A stretch of DNA of 64,000 nt from the NCBI GenBank assembly GCA_033675545.1, contig JAWDGP010006539.1, positions 147,402 to 211,401 on the forward strand, in the 5' to 3' direction. Source of the DNA: Elysia crispata. Taxonomy: Eukaryota; Mollusca; Gastropoda; Plakobranchidae. Below the pieces are notes generated by a model, which saw only the letters and a list, made by a program, of their open reading frames with translations, was not told where the DNA came from and ran no database searches. Below are positions 38,520 to 49,157 of this stretch, piece by piece; position 1 is the first letter of the stretch, and each line of letters starts with the position of its first letter. A program made the position numbers and the translations under genes.

Positions 38520-38620
38520 ACACACATAACCGTCTGAAGCGCATGCTGTATGTAAAATACATAGACTGCTGTGTAGTCCTGTCTCTGTGGATGTGGGCGC
38601 GATTTCCACTGCAATCAAGC

Positions 38621-38784
38621 ATACTTACCTGGCACGGGTGGTACCTTGATCAACCAGGAGGTCTGCCCAGGTCGAGGCCCTTCCATTGCACTTCGGTTGG
38701 GCTGAACCCTGCGATCACCCCAAATGTGGGTGACTCGAGTGCGTAATTTTTTCGTAAGGGGGACTGCGTTCGCGCTATCCCCTG
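38621..38784 (+). ncRNA. RNU1: U1 spliceosomal snRNA, copy 1 (left edge of array)
   Basis: A full 164-nt copy with a sequence identical to copies 3-8. Its upstream region lacks 30 bp that all other copies have (between GCATG and CTGTATGT, about 80 bp before the gene), but the palindromic promoter element is kept. It is the first unit after the broken LINE, so only about 100 bp of array sequence lie in front of it. Confidence 0.95.
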
Positions 38785-39559
38785 TACACCAAATCTGACT
38801 AGTTTAAAAGTGGAAAGCCAAGTCTGCTTCAGCTTGGAGAGCAGGGAAATTCACAACCTGCAATATAATGTTCAACAAGGTCCTCCGCGTTTACTTTTAA
38901 CGTAACCTTTACACCATTCCGATCTGCACTGAGTGTGCATCTGACAACAGGTTTACAGACAGTAACGTACTATGGTGTAACTCATTGCGCTTACTTTGAA
39001 CGTACCACGCTTGTTTTAACTGTGCTAGTCTGCACTCATGGTTCCATGCACAGTGTAACTGCTAATCTTTTGAGAGCTAAATTAGAAAAGGGTCGAGCTA
39101 GACGTCTCGCAACGGCTGTGAACTCGGTAATGACACCACTGAAGCGTCTATTGAACTACTTGCAGACAAAAAGAACGACTTCTCTTTACAAGCATGATTG
39201 TATTCCGAAGCCAAATCTGAATTATGCTCGAAATATACCCCTGCTTTTTGGACTTTTACACTAAGTACTTTTTGCCTAGATGGTCGGCATTTTTTTTTCT
39301 TTTTTTTCTTAAGTAGACTAACTCGACTACTCTCGTGACAACGTGTCGAAAAAAAAAAAAAAAAAAGAAAGAAAAAGATGACGCACTTATACCGTTATCA
39401 AACGCCAGCCCGCGTCAGGTGAAGATGTTACTCTCACTGCCAGGGCTCAACTCTCTTTAGAAAAAAAAAAAAAAATGCTTTCCCTCGCTCATGAGCTAGA
39501 CATTAACATTTTTCTTCTGGTCTTGTGTCTTTCATTCGTTGTCGCAACGCATGCTCATT

Positions 39560-39673
39560 TTTCTTCTTCTTCTTCTTCTTCTTCTTCTTCTTCTTCTTCT
39601 TCTTCTTCTTCTTCTTCTTCTTCTTCTTCTTCTTCTTCTTCTTCTTCTTCTTCTTCTTCTTCTTCTTCTTCTT
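39560..39673 (+). repeat. (TTC)n tract in U1-array spacer, unit 1
   Basis: A pure TTC tract of about 114 bp. Equivalent tracts sit in every spacer at about 47966-48068, 50075-50162, 52175-52272, 54304-54382, 56410-56510, 58542-58641, 60669-60780 and 62808-62893. Their length varies between units by roughly a dozen triplets. Poly-Ser, -Phe, -Leu, -Lys and -Arg frames across them are artefacts. Confidence 0.96.
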
Positions 39674-41653
39674 TCTTTTCATTCTATTTCTTACATCAAA
39701 CAAGAATTGGCAGAGCAAGCGAGGACGGTTCACAGATCTAAGATTAAATCAAGAGCTGTGGGCCGTGAGAGTCGGAGGGTCAGTTTTATATTAAGTTGTT
39801 CTTGTTGAATTGTCATGCCGAAATAATAGAATATTATTCTTATAATGTGGATATAAGAGCAGAAAAACTTTGCCGCTTCCACGGAGGCGATTCCTAAAAT
39901 GATTCGAACAAGGCGTTATCGATTTTGTTCTAATTTCAAATGCTCTATGCTTGTCCTTCAAAGACAATCACAATCCTCTCTACTTCTAAATTTCATTTAG
40001 TACGTAAGAGTGTAGAAGTGAAATTTATTTCATCAGAGACAGCGGTTTTGATGGTTTATATTTTTTTTGTCTAGCTAATTTATTCCTTTGTTTCTTTATC
40101 CATTTTGTTGTTGTTGTTTTCTCGGACAAGGTTGTTGAATACAATTTTATCAAAGATGCCGTTCACTTTCATTCCCATGAAGAAAACGTTGAGTGCAAAG
40201 CCACACTATAGGTTACGACAGGAATCATTTACTTGTTTTGTGAGCTAAAGTGTACGTGAAGAAAACAACAGTTACATCTAAAATAAAATTGGCCCGGCCT
40301 ACCGAGCAAAGCTTTCAAATAAAAATAAAAACATTTTAATGTGAACTTTCTAACTTGATAGAGAAAGGCTGCAAGTTTTCAAAAATATAGCGATATTGAG
40401 GACTTTTATGTTTTCCATGTAGGAAAAAAAAAAAAGTTGAGAAACTTTGAGGTCTCATAAATGAAGAGAGGAAAGCCAGTAGCTTCGCGCGCGGCGAGAA
40501 GAAATTGCGTAATTATTTCCCTTTACTTGGCTTTCCGTTTCCTTTGATGTGACCTCTGTGGGCAGTTCGAAGCCACCGTTTCGCGAGGACAGATTTGTAA
40601 ACGGTGAAATATTAAAAATGTTACATGTCTGGGCGCACACATAACCGTCTGAAGCGCATGCGTTTCACATGGTTTAACATTAAACCCTTGCTGTATGTAA
40701 AATACATAGACTGCTGTGTAGTCCTGTCTCTGTGGATGTGGGCGCGATTTCCACTGCAATCAAGCATACTTACCTGGCACGGGTGGTACCTTGATCAACC
40801 AGGAGGTCTGCCCTGTAAAATTCTCTGCCGATTGGTAAAATTATCCAAATATTATTTAAACATTGGTCCAGCCACCACCGATCTAGAAGTTGAAACAAAA
40901 CTTTCACTTGAAAATATTTAAAAAGAAGTTCTTTTCAACAGTGGAAAAAATCGGAATTCTGAGACAAGTGGTACAGTGATTAAAATTGTGTACAAATTGT
41001 ATATAATACTTTAAGAGGGGGCTTCGGCCCACCAGATCGCCCCAAGCGGGTTTTGTAGGGAAAACTTTTCACCAATTAATCTAGCCAATAAAGATCTAGA
41101 TTGCTTAAAACCCAGTGCAAATAACCACGAAACGGTTTTAAATACGTGGCATAACTCAATGTGCTTTTTGCCTGCGGGCATAAGTTTTTCATCCTGTATA
41201 AAATACTTTTAATTTAAGGAAATTCTAAAAGATATTATTAGAGGTGTGATTCAAACAATCAATTAGAGGGGAGGCCTGAAGGCCTGCCCAAATCTGTCAG
41301 AATTCAGGATTTCAATATAGACCCCAATTGTTAGGACTTTACAAGTGTTATATAAGAAAAACGCAAATTGAGAAACAAAAGGTTATAAAGATCTAAGTTA
41401 TTTTTGAAGGCAGTAGAGAAAGGAAAGATCTGGAGTAAAAAAGAAAAAAAAAAAAGATAGAAAGAAAGTAGATTTGCCAAATCCGAAACAGTAAACAATA
41501 ACGCTATTACAACCAAAAGCTCACCACGATATCTAGTAAAGAGAGACGACAGACACCAAAACAAACATAACAAACCGAGAAGACGTGGGGTGAGAAAGCT
41601 CACCGAACTGTAAACACAGAGGGTTACCAAAACGGGCGAACACTCAAAACATA

Positions 41654-42787
41654 ATGGAGAGGCGACACGTGTTGACAGAGGACGATTTTGAGGGAGGGAA
41701 AGAATACGAGCAAGACGAGGTAGTTATTAAAATAACTGGAGAGAGGCCAAACGGGACGAGAGCCGTGGAAATACAAACAGTTTTGACGGCCGAGCTGGGT
41801 CCGGAGAAGGACGGGATGGGGAGGAGTATCTACCGGTTGCAGGAGCCGACAAAGTGGTTCTTTATGGCAACTAGAGAAGAGGCGAAGAAATTAAACAACA
41901 AAAATATAAAGTTTGGAAACAGAAACTTCCAATTCATAAAAAGGGAGGAAGAAATGATCGACCTCAGACTATTGTGGGTAGCCCCAAAAACCAAGCAAGA
42001 AACAATAAAAAAGATCCTGAAATGCTACTTCGAGAAAGAAATAATACTAGAAAAACATACCGGGGAAGAAGATGCGGCACGGTGGAATATACAAGTTAAG
42101 AAAGAGGAGGAACATAAAATCCCGCATTATATTCCCATATCGGTCCAAACAGGAGATTCATTTCGGGAGGACTTGTGGTTCGTCTCTAAAAGAGGAAGAC
42201 CACTAGAATGCTATTATTGCAAAGGCGTGGGCCATTGGCCAGTCGACTGCAAAAAGAAATCAGAAAGAAAGAGAACGGACAAAGAAACAACCGAACAGAA
42301 AAGACTCAACGAACAAAACAAGGGAAACGTGTACAACAGAAGCTTTGCCGACATTGTTAAAACAAACGCGAATAGAACTAGAGAAGCGATAACAGTAGAA
42401 ACTCCTAAAATTGGAAAGAACAATTACAAACAGACAAACAGAGAAAAAAGTCAGAAACAAGACGAGATAGATAGAGACAGAAGAAATGACGAGAAAAGAG
42501 GCCCTATAGTTAGAGAAGAGAGCACAAGCAGAGAGGGAGGTGTAAGGAGAACTAGGAAGGACAGGGACACTCCAGATATTGAAAATGAAACTGAAGCTAA
42601 ACGGAAAAAAGAGGAAAAAACGGCTCCCGAACCAGAAGAAAACAGCCCGAACAATCTAATCATAGACACAAGTAGAGAAAGTGATAGTGAAAGAGAAGAA
42701 GAAAGCCAGGATAATCTAAGTAACCCCGAAGAAGAAACAACGATCGAACTTAGTAATAAAGAAACAAATCCAATAAGAACGCAATGA
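41654..42787 (+). CDS. LINE ORF1, nucleic-acid-binding protein with RRM-like region and CCHC knuckle (377 residues)
   Basis: ORF1 proteins of LINEs bind element RNA and form the retrotransposition particle. The first 170 residues contain two segments that look RRM-like (VVIKITGERPN and later DLRLLWVAPKTKQETIKKIL); this is an inference from pattern. A single zinc knuckle CYYCKGVGHWPVDC (C186, C189, H194, C199; C-x2-C-x4-H-x4-C) is followed by a long, highly charged tail rich in Lys, Glu and Arg (about 200-377), probably disordered. The start was chosen as the first ATG after the stop-rich 5' UTR; the homologous ATG is also present in the broken copy at 36547. The frame is intact. Confidence 0.9.
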   Translation: MERRHVLTEDDFEGGKEYEQDEVVIKITGERPNGTRAVEIQTVLTAELGPEKDGMGRSIYRLQEPTKWFFMATREEAKKLNNKNIKFGNRNFQFIKREEEMIDLRLLWVAPKTKQETIKKILKCYFEKEIILEKHTGEEDAARWNIQVKKEEEHKIPHYIPISVQTGDSFREDLWFVSKRGRPLECYYCKGVGHWPVDCKKKSERKRTDKETTEQKRLNEQNKGNVYNRSFADIVKTNANRTREAITVETPKIGKNNYKQTNREKSQKQDEIDRDRRNDEKRGPIVREESTSREGGVRRTRKDRDTPDIENETEAKRKKEEKTAPEPEENSPNNLIIDTSRESDSEREEESQDNLSNPEEETTIELSNKETNPIRTQ

Positions 42788-42848
42788 AGAATAAAGCTTT
42801 AAATGAAGGAAAAGAGAAACAAATCAAGAGATCCAATCAATACCAAAA

Positions 42849-45800
42849 ATGGCGAGAATAATGACACTAAATATAAGGGGGGTGAAAAGGAAAGAGAACC
42901 ACTTAATCAAACTCATTAGAGACAACAAATTAGATGTGCTTCTGCTACAGGAAACCTACATAACAACAGTCTATGAGTCACAACAACTACTCGAAAAATT
43001 AGGGCTGAGACAAGGACACTTCAATAAAGGAACCATAAATAGCAGTGGAACAGCAACAATAATATGCAGCGATGCTTTCGAGATTGTGGAGAAAGAAGAA
43101 GACGGCATAGGGAAGACAAGCTACACCAGAATTAAAAATAAAGATAATGACCATTACCTGATTATCAATACATACAGCCCTCTGCAAAAGACAAAACAGC
43201 AGAGAGCATACTTTGAAAAAATTTTAAATCATACCACACAAATGAATAAACAAAATCACCCAATCATATGGGGAGGAGATTTTAATAACGAACATGGTGA
43301 CAGGGACAAGGACGCAGCAGAAATGAAAAATACTATAGAAACATTAGATCTTATATCAACATTAGATCAAATAAAGGGTGAAAACAGAACACATACTTTC
43401 AAACAAAGGAACTGCGGATGGAGAAAAAGACTACTGGACAGATTTTATATATCCAACGCATTCAAGGTGTATGAAATAGAACATATAAAAACAGAAAACT
43501 TCACTGACCACTTAGGAGTGCTCTTGTACTTATCCGACAAAAAAGAACACAAAAAGAACAAAGGGTACTGGAAACTTAACAACACATTACTGGAGAATGA
43601 AGAGTTCATAAAAGAATTAAAACAACACATCAACGTCACAAGAGAAGAAATAGAAAAAGACAAAAACCAAGCGGTGACCATGTGGCTAAATTTAAAAAGA
43701 CTTATCCAAAAAGAAGCCATTAGATTTGGACAAAAAATAGGAAGAAAGAAAAGAAAAGAAGAAAAGATAACTAGAGACGCCCGTAGTATAGCCACAGACC
43801 CGAAGATTCAGGTAGAATTAGATGAAAAGATAGAACAATTTAATATAGAGAAGTACAGGGGTGCAGCCGTTAGGGCAAAAATAAGTCAGGAAGAAATCGA
43901 AATCCCAACCAGACATTATCTGGCCAGAGAACAAAACGTGCAAAGAAAAAGAGTCATTCAAAGAATCACAAAAGAGAATGGAGAAGTGACAGACAAAGAA
44001 GAGGAAATAAAGGAAACATTTTCCAATTTTTACAAACAACTCTACAGTAAAGGGGAAACAGACAAAGCGATACAAGAAAGATACAGCAAGAAAACCAAGA
44101 AAATAACTAATGAAATGAAAGAAGCAATGGATAAGAAAATAACAAAAGAAGAGATAGAACAAAGCATTTCGGAGCTCAATAAAAATAAGACCCCCGGCCC
44201 AGACGGTATTACAAATGAGTTTTATCAACACTTTAAAAAAGATATCACTCCAATCATCCTTGAAGTTTTAGAACAAGTATATATAAACAAAAATCTTCCA
44301 AAACAAATGACCCAATCGTATATAACACTAATTCCTAAAGACGGCCAAGATTTGACAAACGTTAAAAATTATAGGCCGATTTCCCTTTTGAATTCGGATT
44401 ACAAAATTTTAAGTAAAATTTTAACCAGTAGGCTGAAACCACGAATGACCATGTTAGTACACAAAGATCAACAATGTGCGGTAAAAGATAGAAAAATTCA
44501 TACGCATCTACATAACATAAGGGACCTAATAACTTATTGTAGAGAAAAACTAACGAAGGCTTACATTTTGAGCATTGACCAGGAAAAAGCGTTTGATAGA
44601 GTGGACCACAATTTTCTGCATCTAGTCTTGAGAGAATGTAATTTAGGCCAATATGTTAGGGATTGGGTCAAAATAATGTATGCTAATCCTACCAGTCAAG
44701 TGCTGGTAAACCAAAGTTTAACGCAAGAATTTAATATTGAAAGATCGGTGCGCCAAGGCTGCAGTCTGTCTCCCCTACTTTACACATTAGTTTTAGAGCC
44801 AGTCCTGCAAGAAATAAGAGAAACAGAAAGAATCAAAGGAGTGAAAATACCAGGTAATCAAGAAGCGAAAATCAAGGCGTATGCAGATGATACGATCTTT
44901 TTCTTGACTAAAATAAAGAGTATAAAAGAAATTATAGAAATATTTAAAACGTACGGAAAAGGGAGTGGATCTAACATAAATATTAAGAAAACGGGAATCA
45001 TGAAGATAGGGAGAGAGGAAGAAGAACAACCCCCCTTAGACCTTACCTTTGAAAAAGAAATGAAAATTTATGGAATAACCTTCATCAACAAATCTAATCT
45101 AACACCAGTATCCACATGGATAAACCTAATTAAAAAAATTAAAAATATAGCAGAAGCCTATGAACATAAAAACACTACCATATACGGTAGAACAAGAATA
45201 ATAAATGTGATGATAATGTCCCAGATAATCTATAAAGTAACACCCCTAGAACCACCAAAAAGATTTATTAAACAGATTAATAAAGTAATCAGAAGTTTCT
45301 ATTTTAAAAACACATTATACAAACCGTCGCTGAAAACAGCAGCGAGAGAAGAAGCAGAGGGAGGCACGAGACTAAACCACGTAGAGTCCAAGATAAAAAG
45401 CCTAAGAATAAAATACATTTTAGAAGCCATGGAAGATAAGAACAAATACCCCCTTTTTGAATATTATAATGGACTAAGGTTGATTAATATTAAGAAACTA
45501 GATAACAACACGCCGCACTGCTTCAGACCACCAGAAGATGAGTTCCTGAAAAGCATTAACAAAAACATACATAATGTACCAGCCCCCAACAAGACAAAAA
45601 CCAAATATATATACCGAGAACTAATTGAAAAACTAGACAAGACACAAATAAGAGCAATGAAACATCTATACCGTTATACAATAGTAGACCCTGCTAAAGC
45701 CTTTGAAGAACTGGCGAAGACACAGAATAGCAACATAGTGAAGCAAACAACGTTCAGGTTGCTGTACAATACAACACCCATAAGACCCCTGGAAAAATGC

Positions 45801-46133
45801 ACCATGTGTCAGAAGAAGGCAACGGAAACGCATATTTTCGTTTACTGCAGAGAAATCAAAGACACAAAAAAAGATCTACATAAAACAATAAGGAGTTTAA
45901 CAGATGAAAATGTCGACATTAATAAAATCATTCTTACAAACATTCTCCCCCAAGGAAGGGGTTTGAAAGAAGGTATGGTAATTAACAGAATGATCCATGA
46001 ATATAGACATCTCATCTGGATCAAGTACGTATACCCCAGGCCGAAAGATGGAGGCAACAGTGCCCCACTCATTTACCGTTGGGAGATGAGAAGAAATAAA
46101 ATAGAAACAGATTTGAGAGGCACAGATGGTTGA
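42849..46133 (+). CDS. LINE ORF2, AP endonuclease and reverse transcriptase (1094 residues)
   Basis: The endonuclease (about 1-228) nicks the target and the reverse transcriptase (about 440-720) copies the RNA from the nick. Endonuclease residues visible: E35 in LLLQET, Y109 in NTYSP, D144/N146 in GGDFN, and D220-H221 in FTDHLG. Reverse-transcriptase blocks: TPGPDGITNEF (448-458), NYRPISLLNSDYKIL, D577 in LSIDQEKAFDRVDH, SVRQGCSLSPLLY, and YADD with D680/D681. A C-terminal knuckle CTMCQKKATETHIFVYC (C984, C987, H995, C1000) is typical of L1/Tx1-type ORF2. All catalytic residues expected from the families are present and there are no stops or frameshifts. The start ATGGCGAGAATAATGA is conserved in the broken copy. 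Confidence 0.96.
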   Translation: MARIMTLNIRGVKRKENHLIKLIRDNKLDVLLLQETYITTVYESQQLLEKLGLRQGHFNKGTINSSGTATIICSDAFEIVEKEEDGIGKTSYTRIKNKDNDHYLIINTYSPLQKTKQQRAYFEKILNHTTQMNKQNHPIIWGGDFNNEHGDRDKDAAEMKNTIETLDLISTLDQIKGENRTHTFKQRNCGWRKRLLDRFYISNAFKVYEIEHIKTENFTDHLGVLLYLSDKKEHKKNKGYWKLNNTLLENEEFIKELKQHINVTREEIEKDKNQAVTMWLNLKRLIQKEAIRFGQKIGRKKRKEEKITRDARSIATDPKIQVELDEKIEQFNIEKYRGAAVRAKISQEEIEIPTRHYLAREQNVQRKRVIQRITKENGEVTDKEEEIKETFSNFYKQLYSKGETDKAIQERYSKKTKKITNEMKEAMDKKITKEEIEQSISELNKNKTPGPDGITNEFYQHFKKDITPIILEVLEQVYINKNLPKQMTQSYITLIPKDGQDLTNVKNYRPISLLNSDYKILSKILTSRLKPRMTMLVHKDQQCAVKDRKIHTHLHNIRDLITYCREKLTKAYILSIDQEKAFDRVDHNFLHLVLRECNLGQYVRDWVKIMYANPTSQVLVNQSLTQEFNIERSVRQGCSLSPLLYTLVLEPVLQEIRETERIKGVKIPGNQEAKIKAYADDTIFFLTKIKSIKEIIEIFKTYGKGSGSNINIKKTGIMKIGREEEEQPPLDLTFEKEMKIYGITFINKSNLTPVSTWINLIKKIKNIAEAYEHKNTTIYGRTRIINVMIMSQIIYKVTPLEPPKRFIKQINKVIRSFYFKNTLYKPSLKTAAREEAEGGTRLNHVESKIKSLRIKYILEAMEDKNKYPLFEYYNGLRLINIKKLDNNTPHCFRPPEDEFLKSINKNIHNVPAPNKTKTKYIYRELIEKLDKTQIRAMKHLYRYTIVDPAKAFEELAKTQNSNIVKQTTFRLLYNTTPIRPLEKCTMCQKKATETHIFVYCREIKDTKKDLHKTIRSLTDENVDINKIILTNILPQGRGLKEGMVINRMIHEYRHLIWIKYVYPRPKDGGNSAPLIYRWEMRRNKIETDLRGTDG

Positions 46134-46556
46134 GAGAGTAAAATGTGCCTCCAAAGACGCATAGACGAGAATTACTAATTTATTAAAAAAAAACAAAAAA
46201 AAACAATCCCAACAAACCTCAACGAGCACCAAACGAGGAGACTAAACAAGACCCGCAACGCGAGAATAAAGGAAACAAAACCATGAACCAGACTCACCAA
46301 ACTATACACAAAGGGACACAACCCAGGGACTGGATTTTGGGAAAGAGGGGCCGACTTTAAAACAAGTCGTCTCCTCTCCCATTGCCGAAAGTGCCGAAAG
46401 CGCTCGCCAAGATTCACACAGGGGGATGCGACTCTGCGGATGGACTGTACAGAGACGAGGTGGACACAATGGGGGTGCAGCCCACCCGTCTATCTATTAT
46501 TGTTTTTTTTTGTGTGAGTCTGTATGCATATGATATAATTGTTAAAAAAAGATGAA

Positions 46557-46570
46557 AATAAAGAACAAAC

Positions 46571-46601
<31 letters not shown>
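46557..46601 (+). promoter_or_regulatory. LINE polyadenylation signal and first poly(A) tract
   Basis: AATAAA at 46557-46562 is followed 10 nt later by 30 A's (46572-46601). This is the normal end of a LINE transcript, so sequence beyond it is not expected to be part of the element proper. Confidence 0.85.
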
Positions 46602-46603
<2 letters not shown>

Positions 46604-47081
46604 AAAGGCTATGATGGAAAAATGATCAAACTGGAAAGTGGGAAAACGACGGCCTTTAGCTCTCAGATTTCAACTTTCTAACTAAACGAAGTTCAAAGGG
46701 AAAAAGAAAAAGTACAAATAAGTGATGAGGAACAGTAAAACTAATCATACAAAGAAATAAAATAGATCAAAGAAGCATAACCGACGAATGAGAGAAAAAA
46801 AAAAAAGAAAGAAAGAAAGGGAAAAAAAAAAGGAAATGTTCACAACAGAACAAAAACAAGTCCTTTTTACATATGAGGAGCTTTTGGGAATGTGGCAAAC
46901 TTAAAACCGTATATTAAAAGAAATGCCTATAACAGAGCAAAAAATAAGTTTTAAAGTTTAAACTTAAAAGCTAATGATTTTTAAAAGGAATTAAAAAATA
47001 TAGAAAACATAAGGCCAAAGTTTGTGAACCATGTTACACCGGATCATACTCTGAGCCTTAAAAAAAAAAAAAAAAAAAAAA
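46602..47081 (+). mobile_element. Putative 3'-transduced segment with second poly(A)
   Basis: About 458 bp unlike the rest of the window lies between the LINE's first poly(A) tract and a second A-run (47060-47081) that directly meets the target-site duplication. This layout is what transcript read-through past a weak poly(A) signal produces. No canonical AATAAA was seen just before the second tract. Alternatives are a 3' UTR with an internal A-run or a nested second insertion. Confidence 0.6.
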
Positions 47082-49080
47082 AGGAGGTCTGCCCAGGTCG
47101 AGGCCCTTCCATTGCACTTCGGTTGGGCTGAACCCTGCGATCACCCCAAATGTGGGTGACTCGAGTGCGTAATTTTTTCGTAAGGGGGACTGCGTTCGCG
47201 CTATCCCCTGTACACCAAATCTGACTAGTTTAAAAGTGGAAAGCCAAGTCTGCTTCAGCTTGGAGAGCAGGGAAATTCACAACCTGCAATATAATGTTCA
47301 ACAAGGTCCTCCGCGTTTACTTTTAACGTAACCTTTACACCATTCCGATCTGCACTGAGTGTGCATCTGACAACAGGTTTACAGACAGTAACGTACTATG
47401 GTGTAACTCATTGCGCTTACTTTGAACGTACCACGCTTGTTTTAACTGTGCTAGTCTGCACTCATGGTTCCATGCACAGTGTAACTGCTAATCTTTTGAG
47501 AGCTAAATTAGAAAAGGGTCGAGCTAGACGTCTCGCAACGGCTGTGAACTCGGTAATGACACCACTGAACCGTCTATTGAACTACTTGCAGACAAAAAGA
47601 ACGACTTCTCTTTACAAGCATGATTGTATTCCGAAGCCAAATCTGAATTATGCTCGAAATATACCCCTGCTTTTTGGACTTTTACACTAAGTACTTTTTG
47701 CCTAGATGGTCGGCATTTTTTTTTTTCCTTAAGTAGACTAACTCGACTACTCTCGTGACAACGTGTCGAAAAAAAAAAGAAAGAAAAAGATGACGCACTT
47801 ATACCGTTATCAAACGCCAGCCCGCGTCAGGTGAAGATGTTACTCTCACTGCCAGGGCTCAACTCTCTTTAGAAAAAAAAAATGCTTTCCCTCGTTCATG
47901 AGCTAGACATTAACATTTTTCTTCTGGTCTTGTGTCTTTCATTCGTTGTCGCAACGCATGCTCATTTTTCTTCTTCTTCTTCTTCTTCTTCTTCTTCTTC
48001 TTCTTCTTCTTCTTCTTCTTCTTCTTCTTCTTCTTCTTCTTCTTCTTCTTCTTCTTCTTCTTCTTCTTTCTTTTCATTCTATTTCTTACATCAAACAAGA
48101 ATTGGCAGAGCAAGCGAGGACGGTTCACAGATCTAAGATTAAATCAAGAGCTGTGGGCCGTGAGAGTCGGAGGGTCAGTTTTATATTAAGTTGTTCTTGT
48201 TGAATTGTCATGCCGAAATAATAGAATATTATTCTTATAATGTGGATATAAGAGCAGAAAAACTTTGCCGCTTCCACGGAGGCGATTCCTAAAATGATTC
48301 GAACAAGGCGTTATCGATTTTGTTCTAATTTCAAATGCTCTATGCTTGTCCTTCAAAGACAATCACAATCCTCTCTACTTCTAAATTTCATTTAGTACGT
48401 AAGAGTGTAGAAGTGAAATTTATTTCATCAGAGACAGCGGTTTTGATGGTTTATATTTTTTTGTCTAGCTAATTTATTCCTTTGTTTCTTTATCCATTTT
48501 GTTGTTGTTGTTTTCTCGGACAAGGTTGTTGAATACAATTTTATCAAAGATGCCGTTCACTTTCATTCCCATGAAGAAAACGTTGAGTGCAAAGCCACAC
48601 TATAGGTTACGACAGGAATCATTTACTTGTTTTGTGAGCTAAAGTGTACGTGAAGAAAACAACAGTTACATCTAAAATAAAATTGGCCCGGCCTACCGAG
48701 CAAAGCTTTCAAATAAAAATAAAAACATTTTAATGTGAACTTTCTAACTTGATAGAGAAAGGCTGCAAGTTTTCAAAAATATAGCGATATTGAGGACTTT
48801 TATGTTTTCCATGTAGGAAAAAAAAAAGTTGAGAAACTTTGAGGTCTCATAAATGAAGAGAGGAAAGCCAGTAGCTTCGCGCGCGGCGAGAAGAAATTGC
48901 GTAATTATTTCCCTTTACTTGGCTTTCCGTTTCCTTTGATGTGACCTCTGTGGGCAGTTCGAAGCCACCGTTTCGCGAGGACAGATTTGTAAACGGTGAA
49001 ATATTAAAAATGTTACATGTCTGGGCGCACACATAACCGTCTGAAGCGCATGCGTTTCACATGGTTTAACATTAAACCCT

Positions 49081-49103
49081 TGCTGTATGTAAAATACATA
49101 GAC
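49081..49103 (+). promoter_or_regulatory. Candidate U1 proximal sequence element with a perfect palindrome
   Basis: TATGTA-AAA-TACATA lies about 60-75 bp before the U1 start, near the position of the SNAPc-bound proximal sequence element in animal snRNA genes. It is present in every unit, including copy 1, where the bases just upstream are deleted. Position and conservation are seen; the binding role is inferred. Confidence 0.5.
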
Positions 49104-49157
49104 TGCTGTGTAGTCCTGTCTCTGTGGATGTGGGCGCGATTTCCACTGCAATCAAGC

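Larger units (their letters stand above)
40814..47081 (+). mobile_element. Two-ORF LINE (L1/Tx1-like) inserted inside a U1 snRNA gene
   Basis: The element has an 840-nt 5' UTR, ORF1 (41654-42787), a 61-nt gap, ORF2 (42849-46133), a 3' UTR with AATAAA at 46557-46562 and a poly(A) tract at 46572-46601. About 460 bp of other sequence and a second poly(A) tract (47060-47081) follow. A 13-bp duplication (AGGAGGTCTGCCC, 40801-40813 and 47082-47094) brackets the insert, the hallmark of target-primed reverse transcription. Both ORFs are open, so the insertion is recent and possibly competent. The clade call rests on the ORF2 style (AP endonuclease, SDYKILSK block, C-terminal CCHC) and is from memory. 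The U1 gene and the LINE point the same way. Confidence 0.93.
40766..47210 (+). pseudogene. RNU1: U1 snRNA copy 2, split by a LINE insertion
   Basis: U1 nt 1-48 lie at 40766-40813 and nt 36-164 at 47082-47210. Nt 36-48 (AGGAGGTCTGCCC) are present twice as the target-site duplication, and about 6.3 kb of retrotransposon lie between. The U1 sequence is otherwise the same as in intact copies. Any transcript would carry the SL-I 5' half and then LINE sequence, so this copy is inactivated. Confidence 0.95.

Noticed and set aside
39475..39808. Poly-Ser, poly-Phe, poly-Leu and poly-Lys open frames around the TTC tracts
   Set aside because: Pure consequence of a triplet repeat without stop codons in several frames.
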